Assembly (NCBI GenBank): GCA_964638865.1
Contig: CAZXBG010000036.1
Span: forward strand, 1-29,755
Length of the DNA: 29,755 bases
From: UBA7236 sp964638865
Lineage (GTDB): Bacteria > Bacteroidota > Bacteroidia > Chitinophagales > BACL12
Reading direction: 5' to 3'
Below, in pieces: positions 17,761 through 26,385 of the stretch. The notes beneath the pieces were generated by a model. It was not told the origin of the DNA. It saw only the letters and a program-made list of their open reading frames with translations, and searched no databases. Positions within the stretch are counted from its first letter, which is position 1. Each line of letters opens with the position of its first letter. The position numbers and the translations under genes were made by a program.

Positions 17761-20038
17761 TACACTAACCATAATTCCAATACAGATGGCAAATTCCTGT
17801 TCTTGGGGTTATGATGAGGACGAAAATATATTATTGCCGTTCAGGCAAGAATTGATCAACTATCCCGAATTATATCCCTTTCTTTTTTCTTATCATTATT
17901 GGAAGGGTGGCCAAACGGATTGGAGTGAAAATGGAGAGGAATATGCAATCGATCTTTTTGAAAGTAAAAATGCCAATGTGAACGATTGGGTAGTATATTT
18001 TGAAAATAAAATTTCCGCTGCTGATATTGAGGATTTGATTTACAATTCCGGTATTGAGGATTTTAATGCTATTGAAAATTATTTTAAGGGAAAGGAGGTT
18101 ATATCCGAAAGATGGAAAAATAATGTTTTGGTGCAATATTGGAAAAATAATTATCCCTCAAAATCTTTCGACTATCTCTTTTTTGCGAAAAGAGCGGAGC
18201 CTTATGTTGCTGAATATGGTTGGTGGGAAGAATCCCCACGTGAACAGGCGCCACTTCAGGATATAACAAAGAATGCAGAAGGCCTTGCAAAATCAGTAAA
18301 GGATCCTTTTTTGAAATTGAGATATACTTATCAGGCAATGCGAGCGGCGCATTATAGTAAACAATACGAAAAATGTTTATCGCTATTTGATCAGTTTGTT
18401 GGTGATTCCAAAAAGCAGGAAACCGTTATTTATTACTGGTGTTTGTCGTTAAGGGCCGGAGCATATTGGCGCTTAAATAAATTTGCAGAAGCGAGTTATT
18501 ACAACTCCATTGTTTTTGACAAATGTTTAAGCAGAAGATTATACAGCGAACGCGATTTTTGGATAGATAATGAAGATACTTGGCAAAAATGTCTCGCCAT
18601 GTGTAAAAACGATCATGAAAAAAATATTTTATGGTTGCTAACGGGAATTAACCAAAATAATTCCGCTGTTCCTGCATTACAGGAAATGTTGAAACTGGAT
18701 CCCGGTTCGAAAGAAATTGAATTGTTGTTAGCGCGTGAGGTGGAAAAGATTCAGAGAACATATATGCCCGTTCGATGGAGTTTTGACTATGAGGGCGAAA
18801 TGGAAGAATTGAATTCTAATTGGTTCGAGTCAAACAATATAAACGAAGTTTTTAACATTATTCAACAGGCAATTACCCTCAATAAAATGCGCAGTCCCGA
18901 ATATTGGTATAATGCCGCTGCGTTTTTGTTATATTTAAAAAAGGATTTTGCGGGCTGTGAAATATATTGCAAAAAAGCTATGGTAAATTCTGATGCGCAA
19001 TCCGAAATGTGGTCGCAGACAAAAATTACGAGCATATTAAACAAGGTAGAATCCTTTGGTTTAATATCTGCAGAAAATGAAATAATGATACAGGCGGATC
19101 TCGAATGGTTGTCAACGGATGATGGAGCACTTTATACCAATAAAAGTGATGCAAGAAGATTAGTGATGTATCGCCTGATGAAATATTATCTCGCCGTTGA
19201 TAAACCTGTTCAGGCAGAAATGTGCAGGGCAAACGCTGTTGAACATTACGATATTTATGAACAACCTGAAAAGGCACCCGTTGACCAATTATATAATTAT
19301 TTTACGAATAGAAATAATTCTGATTTTGATAAATTCCTTGCTTCGATATATCCCTATGATGCCGATGATATGCTGGAAATAAAAGGTACACTTTTAATGC
19401 GGGAAGCACGTTTTAAGGAAGCAATAGGAATTTTTTCAGGCATGAAGAATAAATTACATCCAAATATGTTGTTGCCTGCCGATCCATTTGTTATACATAT
19501 TTACGATTGTCACGATTGCGATTTTAAAGAATATCCGGGTGATTATACTAAAATGAGTTTGTGCCAAAAAATTGTGGAAATGGAGGGCAAATTAAAAAAG
19601 GATCCTGAAAATAAAACAGAGTTACAGCATTTGTTGGGAAATGCGTATTACAATATGTCGTATTGGGGAAATGCATGGATGTCTCTGGACTATTATCGCT
19701 GCCACGGTTGCGAATTAAGTAAGGTTGATCAGAATGATAGCTATTCCTGGTATTACAATGATATTTACGATTTGGGAAAGGCAAAATATTATTACAATCT
19801 TGCAGCAGAAGGATCCCGCGGAAAAGAATTTGCGGCTTTAAATTATTTTATGTTTGCAAAGTGTGAACAAAACGATTATTACAGAAGTGATGATTTTGAT
19901 TATGAAAATGTGAATGGTTTGAAGGATAATTACAGAACAAATTTTTCTATAATAAAGAATAAGTATTCTGAAACTGAGTTTTATCAAAAAGCAATAGGAG
20001 AATGTAAATATTTTGAATATTATGTGAGTAAGCATTAA
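17723..20038 (+). CDS. Large secreted protein of unknown function, helical/TPR-like
   Basis: A 771-residue protein with a signal peptide (about 1-25, ending ANSCSWG; the Cys at about 26 could make it a lipoprotein, although the site is not a classical lipobox). The start ATG 17723 lies inside the end of the preceding lipoprotein gene (38-bp overlap in another frame). The body is rich in aromatic residues and predicted helical hairpins of TPR/SEL1 flavour, for example YYWCLSLRAGAYWRLNKFAEA, YWYNAAAFLLYLKKDFAGCE and LLGNAYYNMSYWGNAWMSL. I recognise no catalytic motif. Two HDCDF-type cysteine/histidine clusters (CHDCDFKEYP near 592 and CHGCEL near 661) could bind metal. It probably works with the TIM-barrel lipoprotein upstream; role unknown. 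Confidence 0.72.
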   Translation: MKTSKLFILLLSSTLTIIPIQMANSCSWGYDEDENILLPFRQELINYPELYPFLFSYHYWKGGQTDWSENGEEYAIDLFESKNANVNDWVVYFENKISAADIEDLIYNSGIEDFNAIENYFKGKEVISERWKNNVLVQYWKNNYPSKSFDYLFFAKRAEPYVAEYGWWEESPREQAPLQDITKNAEGLAKSVKDPFLKLRYTYQAMRAAHYSKQYEKCLSLFDQFVGDSKKQETVIYYWCLSLRAGAYWRLNKFAEASYYNSIVFDKCLSRRLYSERDFWIDNEDTWQKCLAMCKNDHEKNILWLLTGINQNNSAVPALQEMLKLDPGSKEIELLLAREVEKIQRTYMPVRWSFDYEGEMEELNSNWFESNNINEVFNIIQQAITLNKMRSPEYWYNAAAFLLYLKKDFAGCEIYCKKAMVNSDAQSEMWSQTKITSILNKVESFGLISAENEIMIQADLEWLSTDDGALYTNKSDARRLVMYRLMKYYLAVDKPVQAEMCRANAVEHYDIYEQPEKAPVDQLYNYFTNRNNSDFDKFLASIYPYDADDMLEIKGTLLMREARFKEAIGIFSGMKNKLHPNMLLPADPFVIHIYDCHDCDFKEYPGDYTKMSLCQKIVEMEGKLKKDPENKTELQHLLGNAYYNMSYWGNAWMSLDYYRCHGCELSKVDQNDSYSWYYNDIYDLGKAKYYYNLAAEGSRGKEFAALNYFMFAKCEQNDYYRSDDFDYENVNGLKDNYRTNFSIIKNKYSETEFYQKAIGECKYFEYYVSKH

Positions 20039-20043
20039 CTATT

Positions 20044-20643
20044 ATGCGAAAATCGATATATCATATCCCACCCTATAAAGAAAAGTTTTGGACGATCCCG
20101 AATGTGCTTTCCTTATATAGATTAGTGATGTTTCCGGTTATTTTGTATTTTTTATTGAAGGAAAAACAGGAAATATTTGTAACACTGCTTATCATTAATT
20201 TGGTTACAGATATTTTAGATGGGTTTATTGCACGGAATTTTAATCAACGCACTCTCATTGGGGCAAAACTCGATTCATGGGCCGATTTTGGAAGTTATAT
20301 CCTTGCATTTGGAGGTGTATTTGTGTTTGAATGGAGTTTTGTTAAGGATCATATAATAGGTTTAAGTGTATTCTTAATTTTATATATTATTAGTGTTTCC
20401 ATAGCTTTTATTCGTTTTCGGAATCTTGTGGGGCTACATTTATTTTCTTCAAAAATCACGGGATACTTGCAAGGTATATTTTTAGTTTGTTTGCTTTCTT
20501 CCTGGTATATGGAATGGTTTTATTATGTTATGATAATTGCAGGCTGTTTAGCTAAAACTGAAGAGATCATAATCTTATTAAAACTGCGTGAAAAACGTTC
20601 AGATGTAAAAGGTTTGTATTGGGTGCTAAAAAATAAATGGTGA
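20044..20643 (+). CDS. CDP-alcohol phosphatidyltransferase family protein
   Basis: A 199-residue integral membrane enzyme with about six hydrophobic helices. The complete CDP-alcohol phosphotransferase signature is present: Asp56, Asp59-Gly60, Ala63-Arg64, Gly73, Asp77 and Asp81 at the canonical spacing. It transfers a phosphatidyl group from CDP-diacylglycerol to an alcohol with metal assistance. Whether the acceptor is glycerol 3-phosphate (PgsA), serine or inositol cannot be decided from sequence. The N-terminal segment (IPPYKEKFWTIPNVLSLYRL) is typical of the family. The stop codon overlaps the start of the neighbouring CDP-diacylglycerol synthase, which would make its donor. It starts 5 bp after the preceding gene's stop. 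Confidence 0.92.
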   Translation: MRKSIYHIPPYKEKFWTIPNVLSLYRLVMFPVILYFLLKEKQEIFVTLLIINLVTDILDGFIARNFNQRTLIGAKLDSWADFGSYILAFGGVFVFEWSFVKDHIIGLSVFLILYIISVSIAFIRFRNLVGLHLFSSKITGYLQGIFLVCLLSSWYMEWFYYVMIIAGCLAKTEEIIILLKLREKRSDVKGLYWVLKNKW

Positions 20644-21380
20644 TGAAGGAATTATTTTATTTACTGGAGGGATTTTTTATCATCGGTATCATTGGAACCG
20701 CTTTTGCAAACCGCACTGCATCTTCAGAAATTCGAAAGGAGCGATGGCTAAAACTGGTTATGCATTTTATTATAGTTCATATTTTGGTGATCTATATCTT
20801 ATATTTTACGAAATATTTTTATTTGTTAACCATGTTTATATTAATTATCGGGCTTTTTGAAATAGCTAAATATATCACTGTGAAAAATCGCACTATTTTG
20901 TTTTATTGTGTAACATTTTTAATTTATGTGTTTTTAAGTTTCGGATTTTATTTAATGGCAAAAACATTTACAACAAATGCAATGCTCTATATTTTTATGA
21001 TCGTTTTTGTGTTTGATGGATTCTCCCAGATATGCGGTCAAATTTTCGGAAGAACTAAAATTTTTCCGAAGATCAGTCCGAGCAAAACAAAGGAAGGATT
21101 AATTGGAGGCGCATTGATGGCAATGCTAACTGCTTATTTTATAGGATATTGGGTAGAGGCTACTACCATGGAGACCTTTATAATGTGTTTGGTGTTAATA
21201 ATAAGCGCAGTGGTTGGTGATTGGCTGGCTTCGTTTTACAAACGCAAACACGGCATCAAGGATTTTAGCAAGTTGATACCGGGGCATGGCGGAATTTTGG
21301 ATCGATTTGATAGTTGGTTAGCTGCCGGTGCTGTGTTTTATTATCTCACCTTAACCGGAATTTTGCATTTAGGTGTATGA
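20637..21380 (+). CDS. Phosphatidate cytidylyltransferase (CDP-diacylglycerol synthase) family protein
   Basis: A 247-residue membrane protein with about seven hydrophobic helices. The C-terminal half carries the CTP-transferase signature from Ser199 to Asp225: SFYKRK, then KD at 208-209, IPGHGG and LDRFD. The SPSKTKEGLIGG segment (147-158) is the second conserved block. The reaction converts phosphatidic acid and CTP to CDP-diacylglycerol and pyrophosphate. The start is ATG 20637, overlapping the phosphatidyltransferase by 7 bp; the in-frame ATG at 20643 would give a TGATG junction and also fits. At 247 residues it is somewhat shorter than the usual housekeeping CdsA (around 270-285). A specialised donor synthase for the adjacent phosphatidyltransferase is plausible but unproved. 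Confidence 0.92.
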   Translation: MVMKELFYLLEGFFIIGIIGTAFANRTASSEIRKERWLKLVMHFIIVHILVIYILYFTKYFYLLTMFILIIGLFEIAKYITVKNRTILFYCVTFLIYVFLSFGFYLMAKTFTTNAMLYIFMIVFVFDGFSQICGQIFGRTKIFPKISPSKTKEGLIGGALMAMLTAYFIGYWVEATTMETFIMCLVLIISAVVGDWLASFYKRKHGIKDFSKLIPGHGGILDRFDSWLAAGAVFYYLTLTGILHLGV

Positions 21381-21421
21381 CCCAGCAAAAGATTATACTT
21401 TCAATTTCTATGGACTTATTA

Positions 21422-21453
21422 TTTGGTCAATAAAATATTATATTTTAATATTG
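21422..21453 (+). promoter_or_regulatory. Bacteroidota-type promoter (-33 TTTG, -7 TAATATTG)
   Basis: TTTG at 21422-21425, then 20 bases, then TAATATTG at 21446-21453. It has the same geometry and the same single mismatch as the element at 16615. It lies about 50 bp before ATG 21506 of the propeller protein, in a 125-bp intergenic gap. Unmapped, sequence match only. Confidence 0.45.
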
Positions 21454-21505
21454 TGTTACTCTTCCATTTTGACATACACGCGAATTAACCTCTAAACTGA
21501 TCTTT

Positions 21506-24262
21506 ATGTCAAAGAAAATTTATTTATTGATCGCATTTTCCGTGTATACTCAATTTTGTTTTACTTTATTTGGGCAGGATGTTTTGTGGGAAAGTCGTGG
21601 AATAGGTGGAGGTGGAGCCCTTTTTTCGCCATCAATAAATCCGTTGAATGCCAACGAGATGTATATAACCTGCGATATGACCGGAATGTATCACACAACA
21701 AATTCGGGAGTAAATTGGGAAACGCTTCCATTTGGTAAATTAACGGCTGTTACCTCGGCAAAAGTTGCATATACTTCCGACAATCTCCTTAGATATGCCC
21801 TTGACAACGATTTTTTTACGGAGGCAAATTATCCGGTCAAATCGATAGATGGAGGAGTTAACTGGACTCCGATTGCAGATCCTACTTCAGGGGATTGTTA
21901 TTCCATTTTTACTGATGATAATTCCACACAAAGAATTGTAATTGCCTCCTATAATAAAATTTATTTTTCTTCCAATGGCGGAACAAGTTTCACAAATATT
22001 TATACTAATATGGGGAGCGGAGCAGCACATGTTGGCGGTGTTTTTTTTGATGGAACAAATATTTATATAGGAGCTGCAAAAAATTTATTAGTTTCAGCAG
22101 ATAATGGAGCAACATTTACTTCGTATACACTAACAGGTTTGCCGGCGGGCCGCGGAATTATATCTTTTTGTGGAGCAAAAGTTGGGGCTACAACACGTTT
22201 ATTTATATCCGGTTTTGATCTGGTAGATATTTATCCCGGAATTACCGGAGCTGATTTTTCTTATTATAAATCTATTTATAAAATGGATTACACCGTGGGA
22301 GGAAGTTGGGTAACGTCAGCAACAGGAATTTCCGGAAGCAATAAACCTTTTTTTATCGACATGGCTGAAAATGATATTAATGTGGCTTATTGCGCAGGCG
22401 GAAATACTTCAACGGGATATCCTATCGTATATAAAACAATAAATGGCGGCACTAGTTGGAGCGCAGTTTTATTAACGAATAACAACGAAAATATTTATAC
22501 AGGATATCAGGGCGATAATGGAGATGAGGGTTGGTATTATGATGAATTTGCAGAAGGATTTGATGTTTCTTCTACAAATGCAAATGTTGCAGTAATTACA
22601 GGTTTGGGATTTCCACATTTTACAAATGATGGAGGTGTTATTTGGAAACAACAATATGTGAATCCTGCTGATCAGAATCTAATTAATCTGGATATTATTA
22701 AAGGAAAAAATTACGCCGGAGTTGGAATCGAAAATACAAGTTGCTGGACCTTATGTTGGAGTGATATAAATAAAGTATTTGCCGGATTTTCTGATATTAC
22801 TGCAATTAAATCTATTGATGGCGGTGTAAAATGGAATAAAGATTTTACCACACTCACCGAAAATTCAGTATATAAAGTAATAAGAGAAAGTGTTACCGGA
22901 AAAATTTATGCAGCAACATCAAGTGCACACGATATGTATCAAAGTACTTATTTAACTGATGCGTCAATTGATGGCGGAACCGGAAGAATATTATATTCCA
23001 CTGACAATGGTACGGCTTGGAATGTATTACACGATTTCGTAGATCCTGTAATTTGGATCACATTAGATCCTAACGTAACAAATAAAATGTATGCCTGTGT
23101 AATTAATTCCGGTATAGGCGGAATTTATGTATCAAGTAATATAAATCTCGGTGCAGGTTCCACATGGGTTAAATTAACAAATGCCCCGCGCACAGAAGGG
23201 CATCCTTATAATATTCATGTTTTAAATGATGGAACACTCATAGCGGTATATTCCGGAAGAAGAACTGCTGCAGGTGTTTTTACTGCGAGCAGTGGAGTGT
23301 TTAAATCTACAAATGGTGGAACTACCTGGACAGATATTTCAGATCCGGGAATGTTTTATTGGACCAAGGATCTTATTATTGATGAAAATGATATTACACA
23401 AAATACTTTTTATACCGCTGTTTTTTCCGGTTGGGGTGGTGCACCAAATGGATTGGGAGGAATTTATAAAACGACAAATCGCGGCACATCCTGGACAAAA
23501 ATAAATTCATTGGACAGAGTAGAATCGATAACAATAAATCCAAATGATGCAACCCAAATGTATGCAACAACTGAAGCAGATGGTTTATGGATTACGAACG
23601 ATCTCCATGTTGCTTCTCCAACATTTGCACAGGTGATCAATTATCCATTTCAACATCCGGTAAGAGTTATTTTTAATCCATTTAATGAAAATGAGATATG
23701 GATAACAAGTTTTGGAAACGGGCTGTACAGGGGTCTGATTGACAATTGCTCCGCACCTGTTAATCTCGTGGTGGGTGGAGTAACAGCAACAGGTGCAACT
23801 TTGAGTTGGGATGTGGTTCCCTCTGCTGATTCCTATCGTGTAACACAAAAGGTGGTTGGAGGATCAACATTTAATTATAATACTTTAACCAACAGTTATG
23901 TATTTACTTCATTAACGCCCGGGACTTCAAATAAAATAACAGTCAAAGCAAAATGTGACGGTGTTTTTTCTGATAAGTCACTTAAGGTTACAATAAACAC
24001 TCCATTGCGGTGTGGAGATTTGGAAAATGTTATTACCATTTATCCAAATCCTGTCACACAAAATATTTATATGGAAGGATCTGAAAACATTAATTTAATA
24101 GAATTATTTACTTTAGATGGCAAACTGACAAAACAGTTTGTAATAACTTCTCCTAAAAGCAAATTAGAATTTAATGTAGCGGATGTGGCAAATGGAATTT
24201 ATCTATTGAGATTATCGGGAGAAAATAACTTTTATAAAGAAAAAGTTATTATCTCAAATTAA
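21506..24262 (+). CDS. Secreted BNR/GH74-like beta-propeller protein with FN3 and T9SS sorting domain
   Basis: A 918-residue T9SS cargo. The signal peptide (about 1-24) ends LFGQ. The large central region (about 30-745) is made of BNR/Asp-box-like blades, seen as repeated SxDGGxxW and SxNGGTTW motifs (SIDGGVNW, STNGGTTW, TTNRGTSW). The first blade (GGGGALFSPSINP, then YITCDMTGMYHTTNSG, Asp57) aligns with the opening of GH74 xyloglucanases, where the corresponding Asp is a catalytic residue; the second GH74 catalytic residue was not found by eye, so activity is unproved. A fibronectin type III-like domain (about 752-835) and a T9SS type A tail (about 837-918, IYPNPVTQNIYM onward) follow. Secreted polysaccharide-binding or hydrolytic role inferred. 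It converges with the monooxygenase gene at 24301. Confidence 0.85.
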   Translation: MSKKIYLLIAFSVYTQFCFTLFGQDVLWESRGIGGGGALFSPSINPLNANEMYITCDMTGMYHTTNSGVNWETLPFGKLTAVTSAKVAYTSDNLLRYALDNDFFTEANYPVKSIDGGVNWTPIADPTSGDCYSIFTDDNSTQRIVIASYNKIYFSSNGGTSFTNIYTNMGSGAAHVGGVFFDGTNIYIGAAKNLLVSADNGATFTSYTLTGLPAGRGIISFCGAKVGATTRLFISGFDLVDIYPGITGADFSYYKSIYKMDYTVGGSWVTSATGISGSNKPFFIDMAENDINVAYCAGGNTSTGYPIVYKTINGGTSWSAVLLTNNNENIYTGYQGDNGDEGWYYDEFAEGFDVSSTNANVAVITGLGFPHFTNDGGVIWKQQYVNPADQNLINLDIIKGKNYAGVGIENTSCWTLCWSDINKVFAGFSDITAIKSIDGGVKWNKDFTTLTENSVYKVIRESVTGKIYAATSSAHDMYQSTYLTDASIDGGTGRILYSTDNGTAWNVLHDFVDPVIWITLDPNVTNKMYACVINSGIGGIYVSSNINLGAGSTWVKLTNAPRTEGHPYNIHVLNDGTLIAVYSGRRTAAGVFTASSGVFKSTNGGTTWTDISDPGMFYWTKDLIIDENDITQNTFYTAVFSGWGGAPNGLGGIYKTTNRGTSWTKINSLDRVESITINPNDATQMYATTEADGLWITNDLHVASPTFAQVINYPFQHPVRVIFNPFNENEIWITSFGNGLYRGLIDNCSAPVNLVVGGVTATGATLSWDVVPSADSYRVTQKVVGGSTFNYNTLTNSYVFTSLTPGTSNKITVKAKCDGVFSDKSLKVTINTPLRCGDLENVITIYPNPVTQNIYMEGSENINLIELFTLDGKLTKQFVITSPKSKLEFNVADVANGIYLLRLSGENNFYKEKVIISN

Positions 24263-24300
24263 AACATAAATAAGCGTTATAGTTGCAAATTTTATTTCAT

Positions 24301-25941
24301 TTATTTTATAATAATCTTTTCGTCAAATCTTACATTTCCATTGTCAATCACATGCAAAATATAAATACCGGTTGGCAGGCCCGAAACATCAAGAGACAAA
24401 TAACGGTCAGTATTATTTGAAAAATTTTGATGATCTTTTATAAACATTTTCCCTGTAATATCAGAAAGCGAAATTATAACATCCTGTAAATTTGTATTTG
24501 AATGGATAAAAATTGTATTGTCAGCGGGATTAGGAAAAACAGAAATATCCTCCTTAAGAATATTTTGCAACCCTGTTTCTTCCGATAAATTTAATCCTGT
24601 AGTATCATCCACATAAAAATACATAAATACAGCCATTTCATCTTCTGTTGTCATTCCAAAATGAACAGGTACAGGTCCGGTATTAATAAAAGTGGCTTCA
24701 TAAATAAAACCATTCAGCCATTTAACAGGCATCATAAGCGACCATTTTCTGGTTGGTGGGTGACGGTAATCATATATTTCATCAAGGCAACCGGGTGTTC
24801 CATTTGTTGCACCACAAGAGGCATCAAATATCTGTTCCCCTTTTTCACCGGCTTCTGTTCTTTTAAAAATATCAAAATCGGCTCCGTATTTATGGGTATG
24901 GGAGGTCATAGCCCACACAAACATTTCATCTTCACCATGACCGGCACCAAATGAGGTATCGATAAATGTATGAGGTAAACTATCATTTGGAATGTCCAAG
25001 TCTGAGTTTGATTTTCGAATAGTATACATGATCTGCTCAGCAGTTCCTTTGGCCTGCGTGTAAACATTAATGTATACTTCGCTTGCAACCGATTTTTCAG
25101 TGCTGTAATTAATATAATGTGAGTTTAAATCTAAAATTGTTGTATTCGACCAACTAAATGCGGTATTATTTGGAAGAATTAAACTGTCGTTAAATTGATG
25201 TCCGTAAACTACTTCCACGCCATTAAAATCAGGGCCATCATGAAGTCCATATTCAACGGAAGCTGCTAATGCAGGATTGTAATATTTATACATGATAAAA
25301 TGGTGGGAATATTCTCCCATATAAGTATCCAATCTGTTGATTTCAATCGTATCCGGTTCATCAGGAACAAATTTATACCAATATTCATGTTCTTCCTCCG
25401 GCCATAAAAAGTAAGGGCCATAATGAATTTGATATCCTTCTCCGGGAGCAGGAGGTGATGGTGGCGAAGGGACGGATTGAATTCCGTCGTTATCATAAAA
25501 ATCTGCAATTAAATCTTCATTCACCAAAATACCTGTTTCAAAAGCTCCATATAATATCCATTGGCGTATGCGTTCAATTTCTTTATCGTCGAGTGGTGAG
25601 GCACCCTGAGGACAAGCCTCTCCTTCCCCTGCAGCAAGTTCTACATCCAATGCCAACCCATTATTGATCTTATTGAAAATAAAACTTTTATAAGGATTAC
25701 CGGGGGTTACTCTTTTATAATTTTTACTGGCAGAAACAATGTTTGTAGGTATTATATCATAAAGTGTTCCGTAGGTCTCGGCGCTGGTGCCGCTGAGATT
25801 CAAACCGCTAATATGCCCTGCCACATGGCATCCTGAGCAATTAGTTTGAATTATTTCAAATACATTTTCCCAGGTTGAACTTTGGTTAAATCCATAGGTA
25901 CATGTAAAGATTCCGATAAAAAGCGTGAAGTGGTTTTTCAT
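24301..25941 (-). CDS. Secreted c-type haem/copper type II monooxygenase-like protein with T9SS tail (copy 1)
   Basis: A 546-residue protein. The signal peptide (about 1-20) is followed by a short cytochrome c-like domain (about 22-135) with haem motif CSGCH (Cys35, Cys38, His39) and the closing IRQWILYGA helix common in planctomycete-type cytochrome domains. The core (about 165-450) carries the copper ligands of the peptidylglycine hydroxylating monooxygenase family: His213-His214 in YSHHF and His275 in LNSHY (CuH site), then His348 and His350 in SHTHKYG and Met436 in EDEMAV (CuM site). The tail (about 465-546, VFPNPADNTIFIH onward) is a T9SS sorting domain. The reaction is likely O2-dependent hydroxylation or oxidation of an unknown substrate; the haem may replace ascorbate as electron donor (inference). 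Copy 2 lies upstream at 26386. Confidence 0.85.
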   Translation of the reverse strand: MKNHFTLFIGIFTCTYGFNQSSTWENVFEIIQTNCSGCHVAGHISGLNLSGTSAETYGTLYDIIPTNIVSASKNYKRVTPGNPYKSFIFNKINNGLALDVELAAGEGEACPQGASPLDDKEIERIRQWILYGAFETGILVNEDLIADFYDNDGIQSVPSPPSPPAPGEGYQIHYGPYFLWPEEEHEYWYKFVPDEPDTIEINRLDTYMGEYSHHFIMYKYYNPALAASVEYGLHDGPDFNGVEVVYGHQFNDSLILPNNTAFSWSNTTILDLNSHYINYSTEKSVASEVYINVYTQAKGTAEQIMYTIRKSNSDLDIPNDSLPHTFIDTSFGAGHGEDEMFVWAMTSHTHKYGADFDIFKRTEAGEKGEQIFDASCGATNGTPGCLDEIYDYRHPPTRKWSLMMPVKWLNGFIYEATFINTGPVPVHFGMTTEDEMAVFMYFYVDDTTGLNLSEETGLQNILKEDISVFPNPADNTIFIHSNTNLQDVIISLSDITGKMFIKDHQNFSNNTDRYLSLDVSGLPTGIYILHVIDNGNVRFDEKIIIK

Positions 25942-25960
25942 GTTTGTGGTTTATTAAAGT

Positions 25961-25990
25961 CAAAGTTATCAAAAGTTCTCAAAAAACAAT
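25961..25990 (-). promoter_or_regulatory. Bacteroidota-type promoter with perfect TAACTTTG -7 element
   Basis: On the minus strand, ATTG (25990-25987) is followed after 18 bases by TAACTTTG (25968-25961), an exact match to TAnnTTTG, about 20 bp before the start codon of the monooxygenase-like gene. The -33 element is only a TTG-type match. No transcript mapping supports it. Confidence 0.45.
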
Positions 25991-26083
25991 ATTTCAATCA
26001 TAATGATGAAAAAAAATGTCTCGCAAGGATGTTAAGTTTTGATTTGAAAAAAGTATCTGAGTTAGGGGGAACTATTTAATTTT

Positions 26084-26204
26084 CCACCAAGATTCTAAGG
26101 CCACAAAGTTTTATTTTAATGATACGAATTTTATTTCCCAAATTTTTTTCTTTGTTTGCTTTGTGTCTCTGTGGGAATCTGTTTTTTCCCACGGAGCCAC
26201 AAAG
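26084..26204. repeat. CACAAAG/CTTTGTG intergenic repeat element with imperfect palindrome
   Basis: CCACCAAGATTCTAAGGCC plus CACAAAG (26084-26108) faces CTTTGTGTCTCTGTGGGAA (26159-26177), which pairs with TTCCCACGGAGCCACAAAG (26186-26204) at 17 of 19 positions across an 8-base loop. The words match the caccaagacactaaggcacaaag class of repeats often found between genes in Bacteroidota. No open frame or transposase is associated. Confidence 0.6.
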
Positions 26205-26328
26205 GGCAAAGAGTTTTGTAAAAATGGCGCTGTTATTTTGTTGCTAAATTTTTCTTTTTGTGTTAGTGGCAAAAAACAATTTTAAGGTGGCTTTTAAATG
26301 AATATTTGGAAACAAAAATTTTAACGGC

Positions 26329-26363
26329 AAAAAAAAGAGCGGTGACATTTAAGTCGCCGCTCT
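26329..26363 (-). terminator. Rho-independent terminator of the second monooxygenase-like gene
   Basis: An 11-bp stem pairs 26336-26346 (AGAGCGGTGAC) with 26353-26363 (GTCGCCGCTCT), with one G-T-type mismatch. On the minus strand it is followed by eight T (26336-26329). It begins 23 bp past the stop at 26386. Confidence 0.85.
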
Positions 26364-26385
26364 ATAAATTATCTTATTTTTAATT

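Larger units (their letters stand above)
25942..26385. other. 444-bp intergenic region with promoter, Bacteroidota intergenic repeats and terminator
   Basis: No plausible gene is seen; the small open frame at 25882-26079 (plus) overlaps the antisense monooxygenase gene and has no recognisable features. The gap contains the promoter at 25961-25990, a TCTCGCAAGGATGTTAAG stretch (about 26018-26035) resembling degraded intergenic repeats common in Bacteroidota, the CCACCAAG...CCACAAAG unit (26084-26108), the imperfect palindrome at 26159-26204, and the terminator of the second monooxygenase gene (26329-26363). Confidence 0.6.

Noticed and set aside
25882..26079. 65-residue plus-strand open frame near the monooxygenase gene
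   Set aside because: It overlaps the antisense start of a convincing gene and runs into repeat-like intergenic sequence; no domain or signal seen.
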